Notes: generated by a model from the letters alone, not told the origin. A stretch of 64,000 nt of DNA from Thalassobacillus sp. CUG 92003 (GCF_013618635.1 NZ_JABLSJ010000006.1:124001-188000); one strand, 5' to 3'; positions 28,257 through 37,387 are shown, counted from the stretch's first letter. Numbers and translations are program-made.

Positions 28257-28340
28257 CACAGCGCCTCCTCTCCTCACATGTTATGAGCAGAGACGGAAAA
28301 CCATACAATTTGGAATGAAATTTCGACGGTGCTGGGCGCG

Positions 28341-28740
28341 TTATCGTTGGATCGCGGGCATTTATCATCGCTTCGGAATCATTTATCATCGGACCACTGG
28401 CGTTTATCATCGCTCCAACTTTTATCGTCGCTTCCTGACGCGGTATCGTCACTCCGCTGCTATTTATCGTCGGTCCACACTCCTTTATCATCGGACGAGC
28501 TCTCCTTATCATCGCTCCTCCTCTTATCGTCACTCCGCACTCGTTTATCGTCGGACGAGCTCTCCTTATCATCATTCCACCTTTTACCGTCGCTTCCTGA
28601 CGCAGTATCGTCACTCCGCTGACATTTATCGTCGCTCCGCACTCATTTATCATCGGACGAGCTCTCTCTTATCATCTCTCATCATTTTATCGTCACTTCC
28701 TGACGCGGTATCATCGCTTCGCCCCCTTTTATCATCGCAC
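28341..28740. repeat. Array of about 20 degenerate repeats, core TTTATCATCG, period about 20-21 bp
   Basis: Units TTTATC(A/G)TCG followed by C or G start at about 28341, 28361, 28382, 28403, 28421, 28443, 28463, 28483, 28505, 28523, 28543, 28565, 28582, 28604, 28625, 28646, 28668, 28686, 28707 and 28728. The mean step is 20.4 bp, close to two helical turns. Between cores are variable linkers rich in CTCC and GGACGAGC. Because the period is near a multiple of three, reading frames stay open on both strands, but their products are low-complexity (SDDK-like) and unsupported. The array fills the space between amidase gene and ogt terminator. Confidence 0.85.
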
Positions 28741-28748
28741 ACAAAAAA

Positions 28749-28773
28749 CCGCACCTTCATAACGAAGATGCGG
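28749..28773 (-). terminator. Terminator of ogt
   Basis: CCGCACCTTC (28749-28758) pairs with GAAGATGCGG (28764-28773) with one wobble pair, followed by TTTTTTG on the minus strand. Confidence 0.88.
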
Positions 28774-28784
28774 CGCACTTTCAT

Positions 28785-29321
28785 TTATATTGCTTTGTCC
28801 GGGGCCTCTAGTTCTATTAATTGCTGCTTCCGATCTAATCCGCCTGCATATCCGACGAGTTTGCCGTTGCTGCCTATCACTCTATGACAGGGAATGACAA
28901 TTGATAGCGGATTTTTATTTACAGCACCGCCTACAGCTCGAATCGCTTTAGGGGATTGGAGAAGCACGGCAATATCTTTATACGATAATGTTTCGCCATA
29001 GCTGATGTCGTTGGCCAAAATGCGCCATACTTTTCTTTGAAACGGGGTTCCATAACAATTCAGTTTAACGGAGAACGATGTGCGTTCTCCTTGAAAATAT
29101 TCAGATAGCTGCTCTTTCATCTGCTTAATATAGTCATAGTCAGCATCATGGATGAATTCCGGTGCCAAGAAATGTTTCCTAGCCCAGATGTTATGGTGTG
29201 AAGACAATTCTTTAAACGTGCCAAAATCAATGCGGCACACACCATCTTTATTTGCCACAAGCGTCATAGTGCCAATCGGGGCGTCCCATACATCATAATA
29301 TAGAAAGGAACGTTTACTCAT
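28785..29321 (-). CDS. ogt: Methylated-DNA-protein cysteine methyltransferase
   Basis: This enzyme removes O6-alkyl groups from guanine by transferring them to its own Cys. The C-terminal domain has the signature IVIPCHRVIGSNG with the acceptor Cys, and the upstream DNA-binding helix GTPFQRKVWRIL is normal. The ATG at 29319-29321 has AAGGGG six bases upstream; an earlier in-frame TTG is unlikely. It is a single gene with its own terminator. Length (about 178 residues) fits Ogt-type rather than Ada-type enzymes. Confidence 0.95.
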   Translation of the reverse strand: MSKRSFLYYDVWDAPIGTMTLVANKDGVCRIDFGTFKELSSHHNIWARKHFLAPEFIHDADYDYIKQMKEQLSEYFQGERTSFSVKLNCYGTPFQRKVWRILANDISYGETLSYKDIAVLLQSPKAIRAVGGAVNKNPLSIVIPCHRVIGSNGKLVGYAGGLDRKQQLIELEAPDKAI

Positions 29322-29394
29322 AAACAACCCCTTCTCTCCAAAGTTTTCTCTTATTATACAAGAGGCCTTCCTGAAATAAAAGGTCTAATTCTCA

Positions 29395-30525
29395 TTATCT
29401 ATCATAATTTAAACCTTTTTCCATTTCCACCAAAACTTGGCTATCTTCTTCGACATGTTTTGCACTTTCGATCGCTTTACGTCCATCTTTCGTTCCAATT
29501 TTGCCTAACGCAAAAGCAGCCGTACCACGTATAACGGGCCGGGGGTCTTCGTTCATCAGACGAATCAATTCACTTACAGCCGTTTCATCTTTATAATGTG
29601 CGAGCGCAAGAATTGCGTTACGCTGAATCGGTTTCTTTCCACGCCAGGAGCCTGCCATGGCGCCAAATTTTTCTTTAAATTCACGATTGGAAATGGAAAG
29701 TAAAGGCTTAAGTTTCGGTTTGACGCGTTCAGGATCAGGTTCGAATTCTTCATGAAGATGAAAGTCTTTTTTGCGGTTTTTTGGACAAACCGTCTGGCAT
29801 GTATCACAGCCATACAGCCGGTTGCCAATCGGTGTTCTAAATTCATCTTCTAGGAATCCTTTCGTTTGCGTGAGAAACGCTATGCAGCGCTGCGCATTCA
29901 ACTGTCCGCCTTGGACGAGGGCTCCTGTCGGGCAGGCATCCACGCAAATATTGCAATCCCCGCAACTGTCATCAACTGGTTCATCCGGTGCAAACGGAAT
30001 ATTCGTCACCATTTCACCTAGATACACGTAGGAGCCATATTCCGGGGTGATAATAGCACAATTTTTACCACTGAATCCGATGCCCGCCCGCTCGGCAACC
30101 GCACGGTCAGAAAGCTCTCCTGTATCAACCATCGACTTATAGCGAAGATCAGGGCGTTTCGCTTCTAAATATTCCATCAGCTGGTTCAACTTATGCCTTA
30201 ATACATTATGATAATCTTCTCCCCAGGAAGCACGGCAAAAAATCCCTCTCGGTTCCTGCCGGGTGCTCTTGGGAGCATCTTTCATTTTTGAAGGGTAGGC
30301 AAGGGCGATCGATATGATAGACTGCGCTTCTGGCAGTAATTGATCAGGTTCGGTTCGTTCTTTCACGCTGCCTTTTTCAAAACCAGACTGGTAGCCTAAA
30401 TCTTGTTGACGCTTTAATCTGGCTTTCAACTCACTGAACATGTCGACAGAGGCAAACCCGATTTTATCAATACCGATTTCTTTACTGTAGGCGATGACAT
30501 CTTCTTTCAGTTGATGATAATCCAC
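29395..30525 (-). CDS. queG: Epoxyqueuosine reductase
   Basis: QueG carries out the last step of queuosine synthesis in tRNA with a cobalamin cofactor and two [4Fe-4S] clusters. Both ferredoxin motifs are intact: CGDCNICVDACPTGAL and CDTCQTVCP. The C-terminal part carries HEAT-like repeats (AILALAHYKDETAVSELIRL). 376 residues; GTG start after AAAGGAGGGG. It lies just downstream of an ABC-class ATPase gene (20 bases), probably one transcript. Confidence 0.95.
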   Translation of the reverse strand: MDYHQLKEDVIAYSKEIGIDKIGFASVDMFSELKARLKRQQDLGYQSGFEKGSVKERTEPDQLLPEAQSIISIALAYPSKMKDAPKSTRQEPRGIFCRASWGEDYHNVLRHKLNQLMEYLEAKRPDLRYKSMVDTGELSDRAVAERAGIGFSGKNCAIITPEYGSYVYLGEMVTNIPFAPDEPVDDSCGDCNICVDACPTGALVQGGQLNAQRCIAFLTQTKGFLEDEFRTPIGNRLYGCDTCQTVCPKNRKKDFHLHEEFEPDPERVKPKLKPLLSISNREFKEKFGAMAGSWRGKKPIQRNAILALAHYKDETAVSELIRLMNEDPRPVIRGTAAFALGKIGTKDGRKAIESAKHVEEDSQVLVEMEKGLNYDR

Positions 30526-30545
30526 CTTGCACCCCTCCTTTCTGT

Positions 30546-32255
30546 TTAACTTAAGTCTTTCACCTTGGCTGTGCGCATCCGATTCAATGCCGCTGCGATT
30601 TCAAAACGACGTGGTCTGGCGAGATCTCCAGGATGCTGATTCTTAAATGGAGCAAACACTGCAATCCCTTTATCGTTAAACGCGTTTTCGATCTTATCGA
30701 GTAATGCATGAACAGGCTCCTCCAACTTAAGCCAGCCGTTTTTCTCCATATGATGGATGATATCAGCTATCATGCGTGTTTGGGAAGCATCAACCAGTTG
30801 TTCAACATAATGCAGCGAAATATCCGTTCTGCCCATGACGATGGTGGCACGGCCTTTCGCTTGAACCTTGGACTTTTTGCCCTGCTGTGTTTGAAGACTG
30901 CCTTGCAGAAAAGCGCGTTTCGGCACTTGACCAAACGACGCATCGGTTTCAACTTCACGGTGATAAGGATGTTTTGCGGCAATTTCTTTAGCACGAGCTG
31001 TTACGTTAAAAGGTAGATACTGGTCCAGCATAATCACTTCATCGGCAGCGTCAAAATAATCGCCAGATCCGCCCATAACTAGAACAGTCGACACATCAAG
31101 TTCCTGCTTCATTTGTTTCACTTTGTCAATGAACGGTGTAATCGGTTCTTTTTCTTTCACGACCAATTCCTGCATCCGTTCGTCGCGAATCATAAAGTTT
31201 GTAGCACTCGTATCTTCATCAATCAACAGCGTTCCTGCTCCTGCTTCTAAAGCTTCCACAACATTGGCCGCTTGTGACGTACTGCCACTCGCATTTTCCG
31301 TTGAAAACTTCGTCGTATCAGCGCCGTGAGGTAAATTTTTAATAAACGGTGAAATATTGACGTGGGAAACCTGGCGTCCATCTTCTGCCCGAACTTTTAC
31401 CGCATTCGGATCTGTCAGGACATACTCTCGCCCGTCCCCTTTAACATGAGGATACACCCCACGTTCGATAGCATTCAACAGGGTACTTTTACCATGATAC
31501 CCACCACCGACAATCAATATAATCCCTTTATGAAGCGCCATGCCTGTTAAGGGCTCCTGGCGATGGGGAATATCGACTGTGACACGGTTAGCCTCAGGGC
31601 TTTCGAATGCAATCGCATTTTTCATAGGTCGTTCACTGATCCCGCTTTGCCGCGGTAAAATTGAACCGTCGGCCACAAACGAAATCCAACCGTTCGCTTC
31701 CATCGCTTCCTGAATGGCTTCATGTTGATCAGCCAGTTGGATCGTTTCATCAATGGTTTGATCCGTGATGGAAAATACAGACTGATTGATCACCTCAGGA
31801 ACAGCCTGGAAAAATAAGTTCTCTGCCTGCTTTCCATTGATGCGGCGTCCATTCGCTGGTAATCCGACAGATAAACATACGGTTATATCTTCAGTCGTCA
31901 ATTCGACTGCGGTCCGCTCAAGAATTTCCTGGCCCGGACCATCAATGGCAATCATGCCACTTTTACCGGAACCTTTCACATCCGAATTCTGCTTAGCAAT
32001 AGCCTTTGCCACGTAACGTGCCAGGACGTCTTCGGCATAAATTTTTCGATTCCGATTCTGGACCCACTCCGTTTTTATGTTCCGGTTACGATGAGGCACC
32101 TTAATGCGTATTTTGGATGGCGCTGCAAAGGGGTCCCCTTGCACATAATCAATCAAAAGCTGATGCTGTTGAAAGGAATATTGCCCTGCAATTTGTTTAT
32201 ATCCTTTATAACTCTCCCCGTCAATTTGACGTAATGTTTGTTGTAGTTGTTTCAC
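30546..32255 (-). CDS. Predicted ATPase of the ABC class (PF09818 type)
   Basis: This 569-residue soluble ATPase has the Walker A motif GGGYHGKSTLLNAIERG (about residues 250-266) and TLLIDEDTSATNFMIRD as Walker B region. It is not a transporter: it has no membrane segments and belongs to a stand-alone ABC-class family of unknown function. GTG start with AGGAGAG upstream. It shares an operon with queG by spacing. No function is assigned. Confidence 0.85.
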   Translation of the reverse strand: MKQLQQTLRQIDGESYKGYKQIAGQYSFQQHQLLIDYVQGDPFAAPSKIRIKVPHRNRNIKTEWVQNRNRKIYAEDVLARYVAKAIAKQNSDVKGSGKSGMIAIDGPGQEILERTAVELTTEDITVCLSVGLPANGRRINGKQAENLFFQAVPEVINQSVFSITDQTIDETIQLADQHEAIQEAMEANGWISFVADGSILPRQSGISERPMKNAIAFESPEANRVTVDIPHRQEPLTGMALHKGIILIVGGGYHGKSTLLNAIERGVYPHVKGDGREYVLTDPNAVKVRAEDGRQVSHVNISPFIKNLPHGADTTKFSTENASGSTSQAANVVEALEAGAGTLLIDEDTSATNFMIRDERMQELVVKEKEPITPFIDKVKQMKQELDVSTVLVMGGSGDYFDAADEVIMLDQYLPFNVTARAKEIAAKHPYHREVETDASFGQVPKRAFLQGSLQTQQGKKSKVQAKGRATIVMGRTDISLHYVEQLVDASQTRMIADIIHHMEKNGWLKLEEPVHALLDKIENAFNDKGIAVFAPFKNQHPGDLARPRRFEIAAALNRMRTAKVKDLS

Positions 32256-32368
32256 TTTGGATCTCTCCTATCAAAAATAGTTTCTTCTAGGGTTTATCCA
32301 TTTTAGGCGCATAAAAAACGCAATGCTTCGTTACCACCTTAACGAAACACTGCGTTGGTTCACATGAA

Positions 32369-32442
32369 TGGAGCGGGTGATGGGAATCGAACCCACGACA
32401 TCAGCTTGGAAGGCTGAGGTTTTACCACTAAACTACACCCGC
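32369..32442 (-). tRNA. tRNA-Gly (anticodon TCC)
   Basis: The minus strand reads GCGGGTGTAGTTTAGTGGTA at the 5' end (32442) and CACCCGCTCCA at the 3' end (32369), with an encoded CCA. The anticodon loop CTTCCAA gives TCC. T-arm GTGGGTTCGATTCCCAT region is intact. All arms pair. Confidence 0.97.
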
Positions 32443-32565
32443 ATTATGATAGTTTCATTAGCCCTGTTGAGCATTACCCCGTCATGCCTCTTCCTCTGCA
32501 AGCTATTTCAGGGATGTGTATCCGTCGAGGCAACTCGCAGTCGATTCGGTGGAAGCATTGCTCGT

Positions 32566-32598
32566 GGCTGAGGTTTTACCACTAAACTACACCCGCAT
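32566..32598 (-). pseudogene. Truncated tRNA-Gly: 5' half only
   Basis: The 31 bases after the start match the first 31 bases of the intact tRNA-Gly exactly (GCGGGTG to CTCAGCC), then the match stops just before the anticodon loop. The preceding flank (ATAGTT-like) also resembles the flank of the intact gene. Between the two lie about 123 bp of unrelated sequence. It is a remnant of a tandem duplication or of an element that once used this tRNA. Confidence 0.85.
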
Positions 32599-32835
32599 TT
32601 TTATAGTTAGTTGAACGTTAAAAGCCAACTGTTTCAATGAATTACAGCCTAATTACATGCTACATCTGAGCACCTGTCATAATAAATTCAAATCATGTGT
32701 TTCATTATAACAAGCTAGTTTTATCATGACAACAAAATTTTAACGTTTTTTAGCGAAATTTTAATATTATTCTTACATTCTATCTTTTATACACATGTTC
32801 TATACCTTCTCGCACAAAAAAATGGATAGGCTATA

Positions 32836-33216
32836 TTAATGATTATGCTTGCCCTCATCGCTTAATTCCTCCGAATTGGGTTGTAATCGCTTATCCAGTA
32901 TCAGAATGATTTCACTTAACCCAACCAGCAGAAAACATACGACTATACCGAAGAATATGACCATCAGCCCCGCATAAACAATAGCATCCCTCATCATAGC
33001 CACACCTAACAATACGAAAATAACGATGCCGACGACTCCAAAGACACGCAGAAGCATGGCTGTCTGGTTTCTTTTAGCTGTACTACTCGCCTCTCTCCTG
33101 TACTGATCATAATCGACTGTAATGGGGGCATCATCTACGTGTTGATTACGCTGAAAAGCGAGCCCTGCTACCCCTAAAGCAATGATGATCCCTAACACTC
33201 CAATAAATATTCCCAT
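32836..33216 (-). CDS. Membrane protein with three to four helices, unknown
   Basis: A protein of about 126 residues: an N-terminal helix (2-20), a soluble linker with DYDQYRREASSTAKRNQ, two further hydrophobic segments (about residues 55-75 and 80-105) and an acidic, His-ended tail. The ATG at 33214-33216 follows GGAGGGG. It stands alone. The family is not recognised. Confidence 0.65.
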   Translation of the reverse strand: MGIFIGVLGIIIALGVAGLAFQRNQHVDDAPITVDYDQYRREASSTAKRNQTAMLLRVFGVVGIVIFVLLGVAMMRDAIVYAGLMVIFFGIVVCFLLVGLSEIILILDKRLQPNSEELSDEGKHNH

Positions 33217-33375
33217 GCTGCCCCTCCACTCTATCAATAATGAGATATTATGCCTCTATTTACAGTATCGAACCTAAGGATCAAGTTCAAGCTTTCTTAA
33301 TGGCTTCAAATATAGGTAGAGTTAGTCTCCAAAAATGATATTATCTAAAAATTACAATACTTTCTTAAAAAACTG

Positions 33376-33404
33376 TTGCACAAGCTCCGCTGATGTTGTA
33401 TTGT
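33376..33404 (+). promoter_or_regulatory. Sigma-A promoter of the metIC operon
   Basis: TTGCAC (33376-33381), a 17-base spacer and TATTGT (33399-33404) lie about 30 bases before the riboswitch aptamer. Confidence 0.6.
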
Positions 33405-33432
33405 TACCATTAAACCAAATCACATAACTATC

Positions 33433-33591
33433 TTTCTTATTTCGAGAAGCTGAGGGATCTGGCCCTTCGAAGCTTCAGCAACCAGCCCGCGCGGTAAGGT
33501 GCTAACTCCAGCAAGCGGTTTTTTCGCTTGAAAGATAAGAAGAAGCAGCCCAGGCATATTAACCAAGCTCTTCTTCGGAAGGGCTTTTTTT
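33433..33591 (+). ncRNA. SAM-I (S-box) riboswitch with terminator
   Basis: The aptamer has the hallmark blocks GAGGGATCTGGCCC, CAGCAACCAGCC and AAGGTGCTAACTCCAGCA, and the P1 pair TTCTTAT/ATAAGAA (33435-33541). The expression platform ends in AGCTCTTC-TTCG-GAAGGGCT and a T7 run (33566-33591). With S-adenosylmethionine bound, transcription should stop before metI. This fits the known S-box control of metIC in B. subtilis. Confidence 0.96.
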
Positions 33592-33615
33592 ATTTTCATA
33601 TAAAAGGGGGACGAT

Positions 33616-34743
33616 ATGATGTGTCGTCTACATGTAGAATCAAAGTTAGCTCAAACAGGAAACCAAAGCGATACGGAAACGGGGTGTATCAATTCACCCA
33701 TTCATTTATCAACTGCCTATCGACATCCAGGCGTCGGAGAATCAACCGGTTATGATTATATCCGAACGGCCAATCCCACACGCTGTGCGTTGGAACAATC
33801 CATTGCCGATTTGGAAAAGGGAACAGACGGCTTTGCATTCAGCTCCGGTATGGCTGCTATCCAAGCCGTTTTCTCGATTTTCACACCTGGTGATGAATTC
33901 ATCGTGATCCAGGACGTCTACGGTGGTTCTTATCGCCTCTTTGAACAACACTTTCAAAAATTCGGGCTCAGCTTCACTTACGTGAACAGCCAGGACCCTG
34001 AGGATTTCAAAGAAAAGATAACAGAACGCACAAAAGGTGTATTCATCGAGACCCCCACTAACCCGTTAATGTCACAAGTCGATATCAAGGCGTTTGCAGA
34101 GATGACCCAACAGCATAACCTTTTGCTGATCGTGGATAACACATTTTTCACCCCCTACCTTCAACGTCCAATCGAGACGGGCGCTGACATTGTCATTCAT
34201 AGTGCCACCAAATATTTAGGAGGGCATAACGATGTCCTGGCAGGGCTGGCCGTTACGAATAACAGTGAGACGGCAGAACTGTTACGAGCTGAACAGAATG
34301 CAGGCGGCGCTGTCCTTTCCCCCTTTGACAGTTGGCTATTGATGAGAGGGATGAAAACATTAGCCCTGAGAATGAGACAGCATGAACGAAATGCTAAATC
34401 TGTCGTCTCATTCTTGGAAAACCACCCATTAATTACGGATGTTTTTTATCCCGGCCGGGGCGGCATGCTGTCCTTCCGCGTACGTGAAGAGGCGTTTGCA
34501 CCGGTTGTTTTAAAATACGTTAAATTGATTTCGTTCTCAGAAAGCCTGGGCGGGGTCGAGTCCTTCATTACGTACCCTGCCACGCAAACTCACATGGATA
34601 TTCCAGAAGAGGTACGGGCGAGCTACGGGGTGTGCAACCGTCTCTTGCGTTTATCCGTTGGCATCGAACACGAAGATGATCTGATTGAAGATTTAAAACA
34701 CGCTTTAGAGCAAGCTGTTGAGGAGGTTAACCATCATGTCTGA
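33616..34743 (+). CDS. metI: Cystathionine gamma-synthase / O-acetylhomoserine thiolyase
   Basis: This PLP enzyme joins an activated homoserine to cysteine (or sulfide), the first committed transsulfuration step to methionine. The 375 residues have the Cys/Met-metabolism PLP fold with Lys199 in HSATKYLGGH as the Schiff-base residue and the YGGSYRLF block. AAAGGGGG lies before two adjacent ATG codons. It is the first gene after the SAM riboswitch; metC overlaps its end by eight bases. Confidence 0.94.
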   Translation: MMCRLHVESKLAQTGNQSDTETGCINSPIHLSTAYRHPGVGESTGYDYIRTANPTRCALEQSIADLEKGTDGFAFSSGMAAIQAVFSIFTPGDEFIVIQDVYGGSYRLFEQHFQKFGLSFTYVNSQDPEDFKEKITERTKGVFIETPTNPLMSQVDIKAFAEMTQQHNLLLIVDNTFFTPYLQRPIETGADIVIHSATKYLGGHNDVLAGLAVTNNSETAELLRAEQNAGGAVLSPFDSWLLMRGMKTLALRMRQHERNAKSVVSFLENHPLITDVFYPGRGGMLSFRVREEAFAPVVLKYVKLISFSESLGGVESFITYPATQTHMDIPEEVRASYGVCNRLLRLSVGIEHEDDLIEDLKHALEQAVEEVNHHV

Positions 34744-35914
34744 TTTTTCTACCCAAACCAAACTGCTGCATAACGCGTACTCCGTAGATAAAGCCTCAAA
34801 TGGGGTAAGTGTCCCTATCCAGCATGCTTCTACGTTTCATCAGCATGATTTCACCCAGTTCGGTCAGTATGATTATGCCCGTTCAGGAAACCCGACGCGG
34901 GACGCATTGGAAACGACGATTGCGGAATTAGAAGGGGGTTCACACGGATTTGCATTTTCCTCAGGGATGGCGGCTGTCTCTACCTCCCTCATGCTGTTAT
35001 CAAGCGGAGACCACCTGCTCATTACAGAGGATGTATACGGCGGGACGTACCGATTTGTCACAGAGGTCCTGTCTCGTTTCGGTATTGAGCACACTTTCGT
35101 CGATATGACCAACTTGGAGGAGGTTGAGCAATCGTTTCAACCAAATACAAAAGCTGTGTTTATTGAAACGCCTTCCAATCCCTTACTCAAAGTAACCGAC
35201 ATCCGTGCTGTAACGGGATTGGCGAAACAGAACGACTGTTTAACATTGATCGATAATACCTTCCTCACGCCGTTATTGCAGCAGCCTTTACATGAAGGTG
35301 TAGATGTCGTCATTCACAGCGCTACGAAATTTCTGGCGGGTCATAGCGATGTCGTAGCCGGGCTTGTCGTGGTCAATAATGAACAGCTGGCAGAACAGAT
35401 CGGCTTTCTCCAAAATTCATGCGGCGCTATACTTGGGCCGCAAGACTGTTGGCTGGTCATGCGCGGCATCAAAACGCTTCATGCCAGATTACGCCAATCC
35501 GTAGAGACGACTTACCAGCTTGCTGAGTTTTTAGACCAGCATCCCTTGATTGAACGTGTTTACTACCCTGGTCTTGCGAGCAATGACTATTATGCTGTTC
35601 AAGCCAAACAAGCGGCCAACGGGGGCGCTGTGCTTTCGTTTGAAATCAAACATGCTGAGGCGATTGAACAGTTTGTTGATTCGATGCAAATTCCCGTCTT
35701 TGCCGTAAGTCTCGGAGCTGTCGAATCAATCCTCTCCTATCCGCGCAGGATGTCACACGGGGCGATGCCGGACGACCAATGTGACCAACGGGGCATTACA
35801 AAAGGACTCTTGCGTCTATCGGTCGGGTTAGAACAGGCGGAGGAACTGAAGGCTGACTTAGATCAAGCTTTACAGGTAACGGCTGCCGCCTGTGCCGCTT
35901 CTGACTCGGCGTAA
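34736..35914 (+). CDS. metC: Cystathionine beta-lyase
   Basis: MetC splits cystathionine to homocysteine, pyruvate and ammonia. The 392 residues show the same PLP fold as MetI, with Lys198 in HSATKFLAGH and the SQR-like end SVGLEQAEELKADL. GAGGAGG lies nine bases before the ATG at 34736, inside the end of metI, so translation is coupled. MetI and MetC are paralogues in tandem, as in B. subtilis. No clear terminator follows. Confidence 0.94.
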   Translation: MSDFSTQTKLLHNAYSVDKASNGVSVPIQHASTFHQHDFTQFGQYDYARSGNPTRDALETTIAELEGGSHGFAFSSGMAAVSTSLMLLSSGDHLLITEDVYGGTYRFVTEVLSRFGIEHTFVDMTNLEEVEQSFQPNTKAVFIETPSNPLLKVTDIRAVTGLAKQNDCLTLIDNTFLTPLLQQPLHEGVDVVIHSATKFLAGHSDVVAGLVVVNNEQLAEQIGFLQNSCGAILGPQDCWLVMRGIKTLHARLRQSVETTYQLAEFLDQHPLIERVYYPGLASNDYYAVQAKQAANGGAVLSFEIKHAEAIEQFVDSMQIPVFAVSLGAVESILSYPRRMSHGAMPDDQCDQRGITKGLLRLSVGLEQAEELKADLDQALQVTAAACAASDSA

Positions 35915-36122
35915 GTGGCCAAATGATAACTTTATTGCGAGAATACCGGGTTTCGTTGCCGTATAAAGAGTCAGGGGTGGTTGGGAACGTGATACGATCT
36001 TCATGAGCAGAGAGGCTTTTGTTTTTTGCCTAAACTGCTCAATGTCAAGCTTGTACAATAGCTGTCTAACAGAAACTAAGATCCTGAAATACGAGTTTCC
36101 GTTCCTCTCTTTATCGTAAGGA
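35915..36122. other. Non-coding stretch after metC
   Basis: About 200 bases without a supported gene or clear terminator. The bases after the metC stop are ordinary in composition. Confidence 0.5.
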
Positions 36123-36239
36123 GGGCCGGGAAATTGCGAGACTCCCGCGGGAGAAGGGGCTCGGCTAGACCCCACAGGGAGCGAAGCGAGCGAGGAGGCT
36201 GGCCGGTTCCCCGCAGGAAAGCGAGTGATTTCCCGGCCC
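36123..36239. repeat. GC-rich structured repeat (GACTCCCGCGGGA / GCGAAGCGAGCGAGGAGGCT type)
   Basis: A 12-bp perfect outer stem, GGGCCGGGAAAT (36123-36134) with 36228-36239, encloses the blocks GACTCCCGCGGGAGAA, GCGAAGCGAGCGAGGAGGCT and CCGCAGGAAAGCGAGT. Very similar blocks occur many times in intergenic DNA of other Bacillaceae, as I recall, and they form long imperfect hairpins. The function is unknown. It is much richer in GC than its surroundings. Confidence 0.75.
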
Positions 36240-36299
36240 ACCAAACGCTGTCAAACATGGTTTAATGCTATTTCAATATAAGCGGAGCAATCATAAATC

Positions 36300-36339
36300 A
36301 AGCGTAGGGAGCTCAAAAATGATTGAGCTCCCTACGCTT
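36300..36339 (-). terminator. Terminator of the CDF transporter gene
   Basis: AAGCGTAGGGAGCTCAA (36300-36316) pairs perfectly with 36323-36339 with a six-base loop, just after the stop at 36344. The U tract is weak. Confidence 0.8.
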
Positions 36340-36343
36340 TTGG

Positions 36344-37297
36344 TTATAGTTCCCAAGATTGTTCTTCATCGCTTTCAATGATGCCTAACGTCACGTCGGA
36401 TATATCGGAATCTGCTAAAACGCTGTCGCGCACAGCGTACTTAATATCATCAGCTTCCGCCAGAGTGAGACCCTGTACTAACTCGATATAACTCTCCACG
36501 TGATATTCCCGGCCTTCCTGAAGAATGCGCAGCTTCTTAATATCAACAACACTGTCGTGCTGAAGCAGGATCTCAGCCACCCGGTCTTCAATCACCTTAG
36601 GAGCCGCCACACCAATTAAGCCGATCGTATTTTCATAACCGATTTTTATCGCAATCCCGATGAGCAGCAGACCGATCAAAATGGTCCCGACACCATCAAG
36701 CATATACATCCCTGTGTAATGAGATAATACCACTGCAAGCAAGGCTAAAAGAGCCCCAAAAGTCGCAATGATATCTTCATAAAACACCAGGCGCGTTGGA
36801 GGCGCAGCAAGGCTGACATTTTTAAACGCTCCTGTAAAGAGGTTCCCGTCAGCTGTACTTCCTCCGCTTTCCTCCCGAATTTCCTTCATAACTTTAATAA
36901 GAACATAGCCATCAACCAAAAAAGCAATAATTAGAATAGCAACGTTCAGCCAAAAATTCGACGAAGCTTCAGGCTCCTGTATAACGTGCCACCCTTTTAA
37001 AATCGTTTCATAGGCCATGATTGTAATAACAATGACCGCCAACAGTACAAACAGGTTCACCACGCGACCGAATCCGGATGGAAATCGGTCTGTCGGCTCT
37101 TTTTCAGCGAGTGCACTGCCAAAAAAAACGAGACCCTGGTTGGTGGCATCCGCGATGGAGTGGATGGTCGTAGCAAACATGGCTCCGCTTCCGCTAACCG
37201 CTGCTGCTATTCCTTTGATGATCGCTAAAATAGTATTTCCCAGTGCCGCTATGCCAGATGATTTATTGCCTTGTTTTAGCAATTTCAAATAGGACAT
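36344..37297 (-). CDS. Cation diffusion facilitator family transporter
   Basis: This 317-residue protein has five to six membrane segments. The N-terminal half contains HSIADATNQGLVFFGSA, the metal-site helix of CDF proteins, and the soluble C-terminal domain (about residues 225-317) carries a dimer fold. CDF proteins export divalent metals such as Zn2+, Mn2+ or Fe2+ in exchange for protons. The usual HxxxD site reads as HSIAD here. A metal cannot be assigned. A CstR-like repressor gene lies upstream in the same direction. Confidence 0.88.
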   Translation of the reverse strand: MSYLKLLKQGNKSSGIAALGNTILAIIKGIAAAVSGSGAMFATTIHSIADATNQGLVFFGSALAEKEPTDRFPSGFGRVVNLFVLLAVIVITIMAYETILKGWHVIQEPEASSNFWLNVAILIIAFLVDGYVLIKVMKEIREESGGSTADGNLFTGAFKNVSLAAPPTRLVFYEDIIATFGALLALLAVVLSHYTGMYMLDGVGTILIGLLLIGIAIKIGYENTIGLIGVAAPKVIEDRVAEILLQHDSVVDIKKLRILQEGREYHVESYIELVQGLTLAEADDIKYAVRDSVLADSDISDVTLGIIESDEEQSWEL

Positions 37298-37387
37298 ATT
37301 ACATTCCGCCCTTACGATAAGTCATATACTACGTATATAGTGTGCATAATCAGGCGAAATTAATCTCATTTTATATGCAGTTATTCG

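Noticed and set aside
28341-28740. CRISPR array or a real protein in the repeat region
   Set aside because: Repeats are short, degenerate and spaced 18-22 bp without unique spacers, and no cas gene is near. Reading frames through the array stay open only because the period is near a multiple of three; the products are low-complexity and lack ribosome sites.
32368-32571. Plus-strand frame across tRNA-Gly
   Set aside because: It is the classic false frame (MERVMGIEPTTSAWK type) that antisense tRNA-Gly sequence always gives.
37298-37387. Operator (TATAC...GTATA-like palindrome) before the CDF gene
   Set aside because: The palindrome is short, AT-only and off-centre to any promoter; not enough to call a regulator site.
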